5,100 bases of DNA, taken from NCBI GenBank assembly GCA_003519685.1, contig DOWG01000153.1:1-5100 (forward strand), read 5' to 3'. Shown here piece by piece: positions 1-5,100 of this stretch. This stretch comes from Lachnospiraceae bacterium. Its GTDB lineage: Bacteria > Bacillota > Clostridia > Lachnospirales > Lachnospiraceae. Position numbers and translations under genes: made by a program. The notes below the pieces were generated by a model. That model saw only the letters and a list, made by a program, of their open reading frames with translations, searched no databases and had not been told where the DNA came from. Within the stretch, counting starts at the first letter, position 1. Every line of letters starts with the position of its first letter.

Positions 1-188
1 CAAATGAATATATATAAGGTCCTATTCCTATCAAATAATCCATCTAAAATTTATAGCATCTACTTCATTTATCACATCTCTTTACAAGTAACAAAATTCG
101 ACAAAACGAATATTATAGTATTGGAAGGCGATCAAAAGAAAGTTTTAAATGATCTCCCTCCGGAATACAAGAAAAAGGAGGTGTATGA
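1..188. other. AT-rich leader region with no assured gene
   Basis: This stretch lies upstream of the gene at 189. It contains one open frame on the + strand, 4-204 (66 codons), which begins at the window edge, so its ribosome binding site cannot be judged. The frame is very AT-rich in its first half, encodes a protein I do not recognise, and overlaps the strong Shine-Dalgarno sequence and first 16 bases of the next gene. The second half is less unlike coding sequence, so a small or decayed gene cannot be excluded, but I would not annotate it as real. A short dyad ATTCG-N6-CGAAT lies at 96-111, next to TATTAT/TATAGT (111-119). That could serve as a -10 element, but I see no convincing -35 at the right distance. 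Confidence 0.45.
176..183 (+). promoter_or_regulatory. Strong ribosome binding site for the gene at 189
   Basis: AAGGAGGTG around 175-183 is a near-perfect match to the anti-Shine-Dalgarno sequence of Firmicutes 16S rRNA. It sits five bases before the ATG at 189. Another ATG at 185 is only one base away and in another frame, so this site fixes the start at 189. Confidence 0.8.
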
Positions 189-554
189 ATGGGCTGGAAA
201 TTAGAAAAAATAGATCTTGTTGGTTGCGACCGTATCAAACCTAATGAAGAAATTGATCTTTGCTTTGTTTTAGACGAGGAGAGAAGGGCTGCAATCCACG
301 GCGTGGTTAAGTTCCCGAATGGAAAACCGGTAGAAGGAGCAGTTGTTAAATTGTTTGAAAAGAAGGACTGGAAAGATTGCTATGAGAACAAATGCGAATT
401 AAAGCCGATTACCTTTACCTTTACAGACAAATGCGGACAGTTCCTATTTGGCGTAGAAGCAGATAAGGATTATGTTATAAAGGTATTCTATTATAAACCG
501 GAATGCAAAAAACCCTGCAAAGAAAATGAGGAAGAGGAGAAGTATCCTAGATAA
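189..554 (+). CDS. Carboxypeptidase-regulatory-like domain protein
   Basis: The gene encodes a 121-residue protein, probably soluble, with no signal peptide or membrane segment visible. Residues about 35-102 look like one carboxypeptidase-regulatory-like (CarboxypepD_reg, prealbumin-like) beta-sandwich domain. The segment IHGVVKFPNGKPVEGAVVKL (36-55) is the typical first-strand pattern, followed by TFTDKCGQFLFGV (77-89) and DYVIKVFYY (94-102). The first 35 residues form a short lead with CDRIKPNEEI, and the tail is highly charged (ENEEEEK). Seven cysteines (13, 25, 64, 69, 82, 106, 110) are many for this length and suggest cross-linking or metal binding. Such domains usually act as structural or binding modules rather than catalysts, so no enzymatic role can be assigned. 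Stand-alone versions occur in sporulating Clostridia, and a structural or spore-coat role is possible but is my inference. The start is fixed by the strong ribosome binding site, and a terminator follows closely, so the gene ends its transcript. Confidence 0.85.
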   Translation: MGWKLEKIDLVGCDRIKPNEEIDLCFVLDEERRAAIHGVVKFPNGKPVEGAVVKLFEKKDWKDCYENKCELKPITFTFTDKCGQFLFGVEADKDYVIKVFYYKPECKKPCKENEEEEKYPR

Positions 555-595
555 ATTGGCAAGGAAATTTGCTTGTCATGCATAGAAACGAATAG

Positions 596-626
596 AAACG
601 GGCTGCTTTATTTGGCAGCCCGTTTT
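596..626 (+). terminator. Intrinsic terminator after the 189-554 gene
   Basis: A perfect 11-bp stem pairs 596-606 (AAACGGGCTGC) with 615-625 (GCAGCCCGTTT) around an 8-base loop, and a T run lies at 623-626. It begins 42 bases after the stop codon of the upstream gene and separates it from the nifJ unit. The upstream A-rich bases (GAAAC) would also give a weak T tract on the opposite strand. Confidence 0.9.
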
Positions 627-660
627 ATGGTGCAAAAGTCTTTGGAATTTGCAGTCTTAT

Positions 661-684
661 TTTTACTGAATATTTTCAGTAAAA
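661..684. promoter_or_regulatory. Perfect palindrome, probable operator
   Basis: TTTTACTGAA (661-670) and TTCAGTAAAA (675-684) are exact reverse complements separated by TATT. The dyad has no T tract after it and lies well past the upstream terminator, so it is better read as a protein-binding site than as a second terminator. A further copy of the half-site core ACTGAA lies at 697-702. The dyad overlaps the expected -35 zone of the promoter candidate at 673-699, a placement typical for a repressor. It does not match the usual Rex pattern (TTGTTAA-N4-TTAACAA), so the regulator is unknown. Confidence 0.6.
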
Positions 685-699
685 CGTAATAGTTATACT
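673..699 (+). promoter_or_regulatory. Candidate vegetative promoter for the DUF3787-nifJ unit
   Basis: TATACT at 694-699 matches five of six bases of the sigma-A -10 consensus. The best -35 candidate is TTTTCA at 673-678 (four of six), but the spacer is only 15 bases, shorter than the ideal 17. Transcription would begin near 706 and give a leader of about 120 bases before the first start codon. The -35 zone falls inside the palindrome at 661-684. A sporulation sigma factor promoter may also lie here, but I found no clear match. Confidence 0.35.
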
Positions 700-784
700 G
701 AAAAAAGGTAACAATGTACCATAGCAGAAGGATACCAAAGAGAAACAGATGTAATTCATTTTATTATGGGAAAAAAGGCGGTGT

Positions 785-806
785 GCCTGCAACCAAATTG
801 GCAGGC
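785..806 (+). other. Short hairpin in the leader of the DUF3787-like gene
   Basis: GCCTGC (785-790) can pair with GCAGGC (801-806) around a 10-base loop. The right arm ends seven bases before the ribosome binding site AAAGGA (814-819). No T tract follows, so it is not a terminator. It might influence translation or mRNA stability, but a 6-bp stem with a large loop is a weak signal. Confidence 0.3.
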
Positions 807-825
807 TTTGAAGAAAGGAATGGTG

Positions 826-1026
826 ATGGATATGGCAATGAAGAAGTTGGATAATTTTCAAGGCAGAAATAACAAGCGGTTAAAAGCAACCGATCCTACG
901 AATTGCGAAGGGGCTGCAGCATGGCAGAATGCAGAACAAAACTATAAGATAGATAGGGTGAATAAGCCTTCCATAGAGAATGTCATGGACGCGAAGGATT
1001 GGGTAGATAACGGAAGTAAACTGTAG
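826..1026 (+). CDS. DUF3787-like (CDIF630_02480 family) spore surface protein
   Basis: This small protein has 66 residues from the start chosen here. The conserved-looking part runs from TDPTNCEGAAAWQNAEQNY (about residues 22-40) to the C-terminal NVMDAKDWVDNGSKL. The pattern of an Ala-Ala-Trp segment followed by VNxPSxExVMxAKxWVDxG is what I recall for DUF3787, a short Clostridia family named for a Clostridioides difficile spore-surface protein. It is hydrophilic, with no signal peptide or membrane segment, one cysteine, and a basic N-terminus (GRNNKRLK). The frame is open back to 766, but the ATG there has no ribosome binding site. AAAGGA (814-819) is six bases before the ATG at 826, and ATGs at 832 and 838 are alternatives, giving 64 or 62 residues. 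nifJ begins 15 bases after its stop with no terminator between, so the two are probably co-transcribed. The function is known only by family name; a role in the spore coat or outer layer is inferred. Confidence 0.75.
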   Translation: MDMAMKKLDNFQGRNNKRLKATDPTNCEGAAAWQNAEQNYKIDRVNKPSIENVMDAKDWVDNGSKL

Positions 1027-1032
1027 AAGGAG
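1027..1032 (+). promoter_or_regulatory. Ribosome binding site of nifJ
   Basis: AAGGAG begins directly after the stop codon of the upstream small gene and lies nine bases before the ATG at 1042. An ATG at 1035 is too close to it and opens a different frame. The tight fit between stop codon and ribosome binding site supports translation from a shared message. Confidence 0.75.
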
Positions 1033-1041
1033 AGATGAAAT

Positions 1042-4000
1042 ATGGCAAAAGTGCAAATGACGGTAGATGGGAATACCGCAGCGGCCTATGCTGCCTATGC
1101 CTTTACGGATGTAGCTGCAATCTATCCCATCACACCATCCTCCACGATGGCAGAGGTAGTTGATGAATGGGCTGCCAATGGAAGAAAAAATATCTTTGGT
1201 CAGGTGGTAAATGTCGTAGAAATGCAATCCGAGGCAGGTGCTTCCGGTGCATTCCACGGTTCCCTGCAGGGAGGAGCATTGACGACGACCTTTACCGCTT
1301 CCCAGGGCTTACTGCTCATGATTCCGAATATGTATAAGACAGCGGGCGAGCAGCTGCCCGGTGTGATCCATGTAAGTGCCAGAGCGTTAGCTACCCATGC
1401 ACTCAGTATCTTCGGCGACCACCAGGATGTAATGGCAACCAGGCAGACCGGTTATGCCATGCTATGTGCCGGATCGGTTCAGGAGGTAGCGGATCTTGCT
1501 CCCGTAGCGCATCTTGCCGCGGTCAAAGGAAGGCTTCCGTTCCTGCATTTCTTTGATGGTTTTCGTACATCCCATGAGGTACAGAAGATTGAAGTACTGG
1601 AATATCGTGATTATGCGGAAATGCTGGATATGGATTCGGTGAAACGCTTCCGGGAAAATGCATTGACACCGAATCATCCGGTCATTCGCGGAACGGCGCA
1701 AAATTCCGATATTTATTTTCAGGGAAGAGAAGCGGCGAATCCCTTCTATACCAATATTATTCCGGTAGTAGAAGAGTACTTCGGGAAAATGGAGAAGTAC
1801 ACCGGCAGAAGCTATGGTTTGTTTGATTATTACGGAGCGGAGGATGCGGAGTATCTGATTATTGCGATGGGCTCTGTAACGCAGGCAATCGAGCAGACCG
1901 TTGATTACTATAATAGCCAAGGAGAAAAGTACGGTCTGATTAAAGTGCACCTATATCGTCCGTTTTCCACAAAGCATTTATTAAAATTAGTTCCCGATAC
2001 CGTGAAGCGGATTGCGGTACTGGATCGTACAAAGGAACCGGGATCCGCCGGTGAACCCTTATATGTTGATGTCTGTACAAGTTTCTTAGGAACGGAGAAC
2101 CCACCGGTCATCGTCGGAGGACGGTATGGTCTGGCTTCCAAGGATACTACGCCGGCACAGATTGCTGCGGTATATGATAATCTGAAGCAGGAGCACCCGA
2201 AAAATTCCTTTACGATCGGAATCCATGATGACGTCACCAATACCTCCCTCGAGATACAGAAGGATCTGAATGTAGAGCCGGAGGGAACGAAGGCATGCCA
2301 GTTATGGGGACTTGGTTCCGATGGTACGGTAGGTGCCAACAAGCAGGCAATCAAGATTATCGGCAACAATTCGGATCTAAAGGTACAGGCTTATTTTGAT
2401 TATGACTCTAAAAAATCGGGCGGTCTTACCGTGTCCCATCTCCGTTTTGGAAGGGAACCGATCAAATCAACGTATCTGGTAAATCACGCAGACTATATTG
2501 CCTGCCACAACCAATCCTATGTGCATAAGTATCATTTGCTGGAAAGTATTAAGGACGGCGGAATCTTCGCACTTAATACGCAGTGGAGCGACGAAGAGTT
2601 GGAAACCAATCTTCCGAATGCACTGAAAAGGCGGATCGCCGAGAAGCATGTCCATTTCTATACCGTTAATGCTATCCAGATCGCAGAGGAAATCGGACTC
2701 GGCAACCGTATCAATATGGTAATGCAGGGAGCCTTCTTTAAGTTGACGAATATCATTCCGGTAGATGTTGCGATTAAAGAATTAAAGGCTGCGATTAATA
2801 AGATGTACGGCAAGAAGGGTGAAAAGATAGTGAAGATGAATCACGATGCCGTAGATCAAGGGATTGAGCGAATTCATGAGGTCAAGGTTCCCGACAGCTG
2901 GAAGAACTTAAAGGATGAGGAAGAGGTCGAAGAAAGTAGTAAGGAACCGGAATTTATCCGTAACATCATGCGCCCGATGACAGAGTTAAAGGGAGGCGAT
3001 TTACCGGTTAGTGCATTTTCCGGAATCGAGGACGGAACCTTCCCGTCGGGAATTACCGCTTATGAAAAACGCGGGATTGCAGTTAATGTGCCGGAATGGA
3101 TCGAAGAACGCTGTATCCAATGTAACCAATGTGCTTATATCTGTCCGCATGCGGTGATCCGTCCCTTCCTGCTCGATGAGGAAGAGCTTTTAAAGGCTCC
3201 GGAAACCTTCGTGACAAAGAAAGCCACGGGGCGGGCCTTTGAGGGTCTGCATTTTAAGATTCAAATCAGTCCGCTCGATTGTACCGGATGCGGTAACTGT
3301 GCGGATATTTGCCCGGCGAAGGGAAAAGCTCTGATCATGCAGCCGATTGATACACAGCTGGAGAAAGAAGTTCCGAACTGGAAATTTGCAGTGGAGGAGG
3401 TTCGCTTCAAGGAAAATGTAAACTATGGTCCTACCTTTAAGGATACCCAGTTTAAGGCGCCTCTTCTGGAATTCTCCGGAGCTTGTGCCGGATGCGGTGA
3501 AACACCGTACATCCGCCTCTTAACGCAGCTTTTCGGGGAACGGATGATGATTGCCAATGCGACCGGATGCTCATCCATCTGGGCAGGCTCTGCTCCGAGT
3601 ACGGCATACACCATCAACCGGAACGGACAGGGTCCTTCCTGGGCAAATTCCTTATTCGAGGATAACGCAGAATTCGGTTATGGTATGTATTTGGCGGTAA
3701 AGCAAATGAGAAATAAACTGGAAGATGATATGCGCCTGCTAATTGATTCGAATGTGGAAGAGAAGATAAAGGAAGCCTGCCATGACTGGCTTCATTATAA
3801 AGAAGACGGGAAGGCGTCTGGGGAAGCAGGGAAGAAGCTTCTTGATGTACTGGATGACTTTTCCTCCACGGATGTAGAGCTGGCCAATATCGTAAAGGAT
3901 ATTAAGGAGAAGAAGGATTATCTGACGAAACGCTCCGTCTGGTTGGTCGGCGGTGACGGATGGGCATACGATATCGGCTACGGCGGTCTGGATCATGTGA

Positions 4001-4578
4001 TGGCTTCCGGGGAGGATGTCAATGTATTGGTATTTGATACCGAGGTGTATTCCAATACCGGCGGACAGGCTTCCAAATCCACGCCGACCGCTGCTATTGC
4101 CAAATTCGCCGCTTCCGGTAAGAAGCAGGGGAAGAAGGATCTTGGCAGAATGATGATGACCTACGGGAATGTCTATGTGGCACAGGTTGGTATTCATGCC
4201 GATAATTCACAGCTTGTGAAGGCATTCCGCGAGGCAGAAGCACATCACGGGCCGTCGATTGTCATCGCCTATTCGCCTTGTATTAACCACGGTATCCGGG
4301 AGGGCATGGGCCGCAGTATGGCAACCATTAAGAAAGCGGTTCAATCCGGCTACTGGCATCTGTACCGCTATAATCCGGATCTGAAGGAGGAGGGCAAGAA
4401 TCCTTTCACGCTTGACTCCAAGGAACCGACGGAAAGCTTCCGCGATTTTATCTTAGGACAGGTGCGTTACAGCTCTTTAGCAAAGGTATTCCCAGAAGAG
4501 TCAGAGGAGCTCTACCTACAGGCGGAGAAGAATGCTAAGGAACGTTACGAGAATTATGTCAGATTAGCAAACAGATAG
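1042..4578 (+). CDS. nifJ: Pyruvate:ferredoxin (flavodoxin) oxidoreductase
   Basis: This cytoplasmic enzyme of 1178 residues oxidises pyruvate with coenzyme A to acetyl-CoA and CO2, passing electrons to ferredoxin or flavodoxin. It is the core step of clostridial fermentation and feeds hydrogenases and nitrogenase where these are present. All domains of the single-chain form are present. The N-terminal pyrimidine-binding domain has YPITPSST (28-35) with Thr31, Glu64 and Arg114, which match the active-site positions described for the Desulfovibrio africanus enzyme. A CoA-binding domain follows, with RTKEPGSAGEPLY (329-341). After an acidic linker (625-635), a two-cluster ferredoxin domain has cysteines 691/694/697/701 and 747/750/753/757. 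The thiamine diphosphate domain has the proximal cluster cysteines 815, 818, 843 and 1080, GDGWAYDIG (971-979) and NTGGQ (1005-1009). No key residue is missing and there is no frameshift. The protein ends about 98 residues after Cys1080, so most of the C-terminal oxygen-protection extension of the 1232-residue D. africanus enzyme appears absent. The gene seems more GC-rich than its flanks, as expected for a conserved, highly expressed gene. It sits 15 bases after a small DUF3787-like gene and ends at its own terminator. Confidence 0.98.
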   Translation: MAKVQMTVDGNTAAAYAAYAFTDVAAIYPITPSSTMAEVVDEWAANGRKNIFGQVVNVVEMQSEAGASGAFHGSLQGGALTTTFTASQGLLLMIPNMYKTAGEQLPGVIHVSARALATHALSIFGDHQDVMATRQTGYAMLCAGSVQEVADLAPVAHLAAVKGRLPFLHFFDGFRTSHEVQKIEVLEYRDYAEMLDMDSVKRFRENALTPNHPVIRGTAQNSDIYFQGREAANPFYTNIIPVVEEYFGKMEKYTGRSYGLFDYYGAEDAEYLIIAMGSVTQAIEQTVDYYNSQGEKYGLIKVHLYRPFSTKHLLKLVPDTVKRIAVLDRTKEPGSAGEPLYVDVCTSFLGTENPPVIVGGRYGLASKDTTPAQIAAVYDNLKQEHPKNSFTIGIHDDVTNTSLEIQKDLNVEPEGTKACQLWGLGSDGTVGANKQAIKIIGNNSDLKVQAYFDYDSKKSGGLTVSHLRFGREPIKSTYLVNHADYIACHNQSYVHKYHLLESIKDGGIFALNTQWSDEELETNLPNALKRRIAEKHVHFYTVNAIQIAEEIGLGNRINMVMQGAFFKLTNIIPVDVAIKELKAAINKMYGKKGEKIVKMNHDAVDQGIERIHEVKVPDSWKNLKDEEEVEESSKEPEFIRNIMRPMTELKGGDLPVSAFSGIEDGTFPSGITAYEKRGIAVNVPEWIEERCIQCNQCAYICPHAVIRPFLLDEEELLKAPETFVTKKATGRAFEGLHFKIQISPLDCTGCGNCADICPAKGKALIMQPIDTQLEKEVPNWKFAVEEVRFKENVNYGPTFKDTQFKAPLLEFSGACAGCGETPYIRLLTQLFGERMMIANATGCSSIWAGSAPSTAYTINRNGQGPSWANSLFEDNAEFGYGMYLAVKQMRNKLEDDMRLLIDSNVEEKIKEACHDWLHYKEDGKASGEAGKKLLDVLDDFSSTDVELANIVKDIKEKKDYLTKRSVWLVGGDGWAYDIGYGGLDHVMASGEDVNVLVFDTEVYSNTGGQASKSTPTAAIAKFAASGKKQGKKDLGRMMMTYGNVYVAQVGIHADNSQLVKAFREAEAHHGPSIVIAYSPCINHGIREGMGRSMATIKKAVQSGYWHLYRYNPDLKEEGKNPFTLDSKEPTESFRDFILGQVRYSSLAKVFPEESEELYLQAEKNAKERYENYVRLANR

Positions 4579-4583
4579 AGAGC

Positions 4584-4621
4584 AGGCCGTAAGTCTATTT
4601 TTGCAGATTTACGGCCTTTTT
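4584..4621 (+). terminator. Intrinsic terminator after nifJ
   Basis: Six bases after the stop codon, GGCCGTAAGTCT (4585-4596) pairs with AGATTTACGGCC (4605-4616) in a 12-bp stem with one G-U pair and an 8-base loop, extended by an A-T pair. TTTTT follows at 4617-4621. This ends the DUF3787-nifJ transcript. On the other strand the stem is not followed by a T run, so it acts in one direction only. Confidence 0.93.
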
Positions 4622-4732
4622 AGCGATCTCTTCTTCCGTTAATTTTTCGATGTAGACCTTCAAACCGCTGTTTTCCTCAACACTAAGAACCTGACCAATA
4701 GCAGCAGTATTTGCTGGTATTTCTCCTACTTT
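4595..4732 (-). pseudogene. Unrecognised protein-like open stretch, likely gene remnant
   Basis: On the minus strand a 45-codon stretch is open between a TGA at 4733-4735 and a TAG at 4595-4597, with no ATG near its beginning. Its translation has normal protein character, for example AAIGQVLSVEENSGLKVYIE (residues 10-29) followed by KLTEEEIAKK, rather than the skewed composition of a shadow frame. Its stop and last codons lie inside the nifJ terminator, so its original 3' end may be lost. It overlaps the end of the BlaI remnant by a few bases in another frame. A blaR1-type partner would often follow blaI, but I cannot match this stretch to that family. It may be a fragment of an unknown gene, or chance. 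Confidence 0.3.
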
Positions 4733-4920
4733 TCAAGGTGTCTCATAAGTTTCTCAAAATCCTCTTTTGTCAGGTCGCTGTTATCACACAGCGCTGATAT
4801 AAAGCTCAATACGGAACCTTTATGAACATCCTCTATAAATTGCTTTGTTTCAATATTTCGGTATTCTTGCTCAGTTAAGCAAGGCTCGTAATAATTTGCT
4901 TTACTTATTCTTGTCGCTTT
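4726..4920 (-). pseudogene. BlaI/MecI-family repressor, C-terminal remnant
   Basis: Sixty-four codons followed by TAG encode the C-terminal half of a BlaI/MecI/CopY-family transcriptional repressor. The recognisable parts are RISKANYYEPCLTEQEYRNI, which corresponds to the wing end and the start of the dimerisation domain, then ETKQFIEDVHKGSVLSFISA and LCDNSDLTKEDFEKL, the typical family ending. Full-length members are about 120-130 residues and bind operators through an N-terminal winged helix, commonly regulating beta-lactamase, copper or cell-envelope genes. Here the winged-helix half is missing. Upstream in the same frame the sequence becomes AT-rich and unlike the family, reaching a TAA at 4972-4974 without an ATG or ribosome binding site. 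The piece is therefore a truncated, probably untranslated relic. The reading is intact within the fragment, so the loss may be fairly recent or a simple deletion. Confidence 0.75.
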
Positions 4921-4973
4921 AAAAATTTTTATAAAAGAATAAATATGCGTTTTTGGAAGGAATGGAAGTTTTT

Positions 4974-5100
4974 ATGGTAAGAAGTCAAAACCATACAGGA
5001 AATCATGTAATTAATAGCAATAGAGCTACAAATTACATAGAGGTATTTAACGAAAGTCTATTCAGTCATAGATTCTATTATGATATAATAAAAACGGAAT
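4974..5100 (+). CDS. Start of an unrecognised protein, runs off the window
   Basis: An ATG at 4974 opens a frame of 42 codons that remains open at the window end, so the product is 3'-partial. GGAAG (4964-4968) lies five bases before it and is a reasonable ribosome binding site. An in-frame ATG at 4962 lies directly against GGAAGGA and has no spacing, so it is less likely. The visible N-terminus (MVRSQNHTGNHVINSNRATN and onward) is polar and Asn-rich, with aromatic residues later (SHRFYYDIIK), and shows no signal peptide or membrane segment. I do not recognise the family. The AT-rich composition resembles the flanks, not nifJ. In a sequence this AT-rich, where stop codons are frequent, 42 open codons plus a ribosome binding site is modest evidence for a gene. 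Confidence 0.45.
   Translation, partial: MVRSQNHTGNHVINSNRATNYIEVFNESLFSHRFYYDIIKTE

Noticed and set aside
4..204. 66-codon + strand frame at the left edge
   Set aside because: It is AT-rich, has no recognisable family and overlaps the strong ribosome binding site and start of the next gene. It is described under the leader region instead of being called a gene.
582..600. Two copies of ATAGAAACG, one base apart
   Set aside because: The second copy is part of the left arm of the terminator stem, and two 9-base copies alone do not show a repeat array or an attachment site.
766..825. Extended N-terminus (20 more residues) for the DUF3787-like protein
   Set aside because: The ATG at 766 has no ribosome binding site, the extra residues include the hairpin-forming region, and the result would be longer than the family as I know it. 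The ATG at 826 has a well-spaced site.
676..861. Minus-strand 61-codon frame
   Set aside because: It lies opposite the promoter region and the start of the DUF3787-like gene, has no ribosome binding site and has a composition typical of an antisense shadow (His, Phe and Ser rich).
880..1257. Minus-strand 125-codon frame
   Set aside because: It is fully antisense to the DUF3787-like gene and the start of nifJ, with a Cys/His/Ile-rich composition that arises from reading codons of the real genes backwards.
1462..4197. Several minus-strand frames inside nifJ (1462-1950, 1908-2369, 2467-2655, 3423-3617, 3739-4197)
   Set aside because: All lie within the intact, conserved nifJ coding region and have no family resemblance.
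4747..4795. Short inverted repeat CGCTGT / ACAGCG in the region right of nifJ
   Set aside because: It is a 6-bp match inside the BlaI remnant coding sequence and has no T tract or promoter context.
4911..4940. Possible promoter TTGTCG with AAGAAT ahead of the frame at 4974
   Set aside because: Each element matches only four of six consensus bases in very AT-rich DNA, and the better TATAAA at 4930 is at the wrong spacing (13 bases).

Overview
The window looks like a chromosome segment from an anaerobic, spore-forming Clostridia species, probably of the Lachnospiraceae/Lachnoclostridium type. This is inferred from four things: a one-polypeptide pyruvate:ferredoxin oxidoreductase of 1178 residues, strong AGGAGG-type ribosome binding sites, AT-rich spacers with classic intrinsic terminators, and a small protein resembling the DUF3787 (CDIF630_02480) spore-surface family. 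The exact species cannot be read from the sequence.

Layout on the + strand. Positions 1-188 hold an AT-rich stretch with only a doubtful short reading frame. A well-supported 121-codon gene follows (189-554), encoding a single carboxypeptidase-regulatory-like beta-sandwich domain with seven cysteines, and it is closed by a strong terminator (596-626). A promoter/operator region follows, marked by a perfect 10+10 bp dyad (661-684) next to a TATACT -10 candidate. It leads into a two-gene unit: a 66-codon DUF3787-like protein (826-1026) and, 15 bases later, nifJ (1042-4578), which takes up 70 percent of the window. A second strong terminator (4584-4621) ends that unit.

Right of nifJ the DNA changes character. 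On the minus strand there is a clear C-terminal remnant of a BlaI/MecI-family repressor without its DNA-binding half (4726-4920), followed in its direction of reading by a 45-codon protein-like open stretch in another frame (4595-4732). These look like decayed leftovers. A new + strand reading frame with a plausible ribosome binding site starts at 4974 and runs off the window.

Functionally, nifJ is central to fermentation: pyruvate is converted to acetyl-CoA and CO2 with reduction of ferredoxin or flavodoxin. The most notable contextual point is the close coupling of this metabolic enzyme to a putative spore-surface protein gene, apparently behind one promoter carrying a palindromic operator-like site. 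I found no CRISPR array, tRNA, rRNA, insertion sequence or recognisable novel defence or mobile system in the window.
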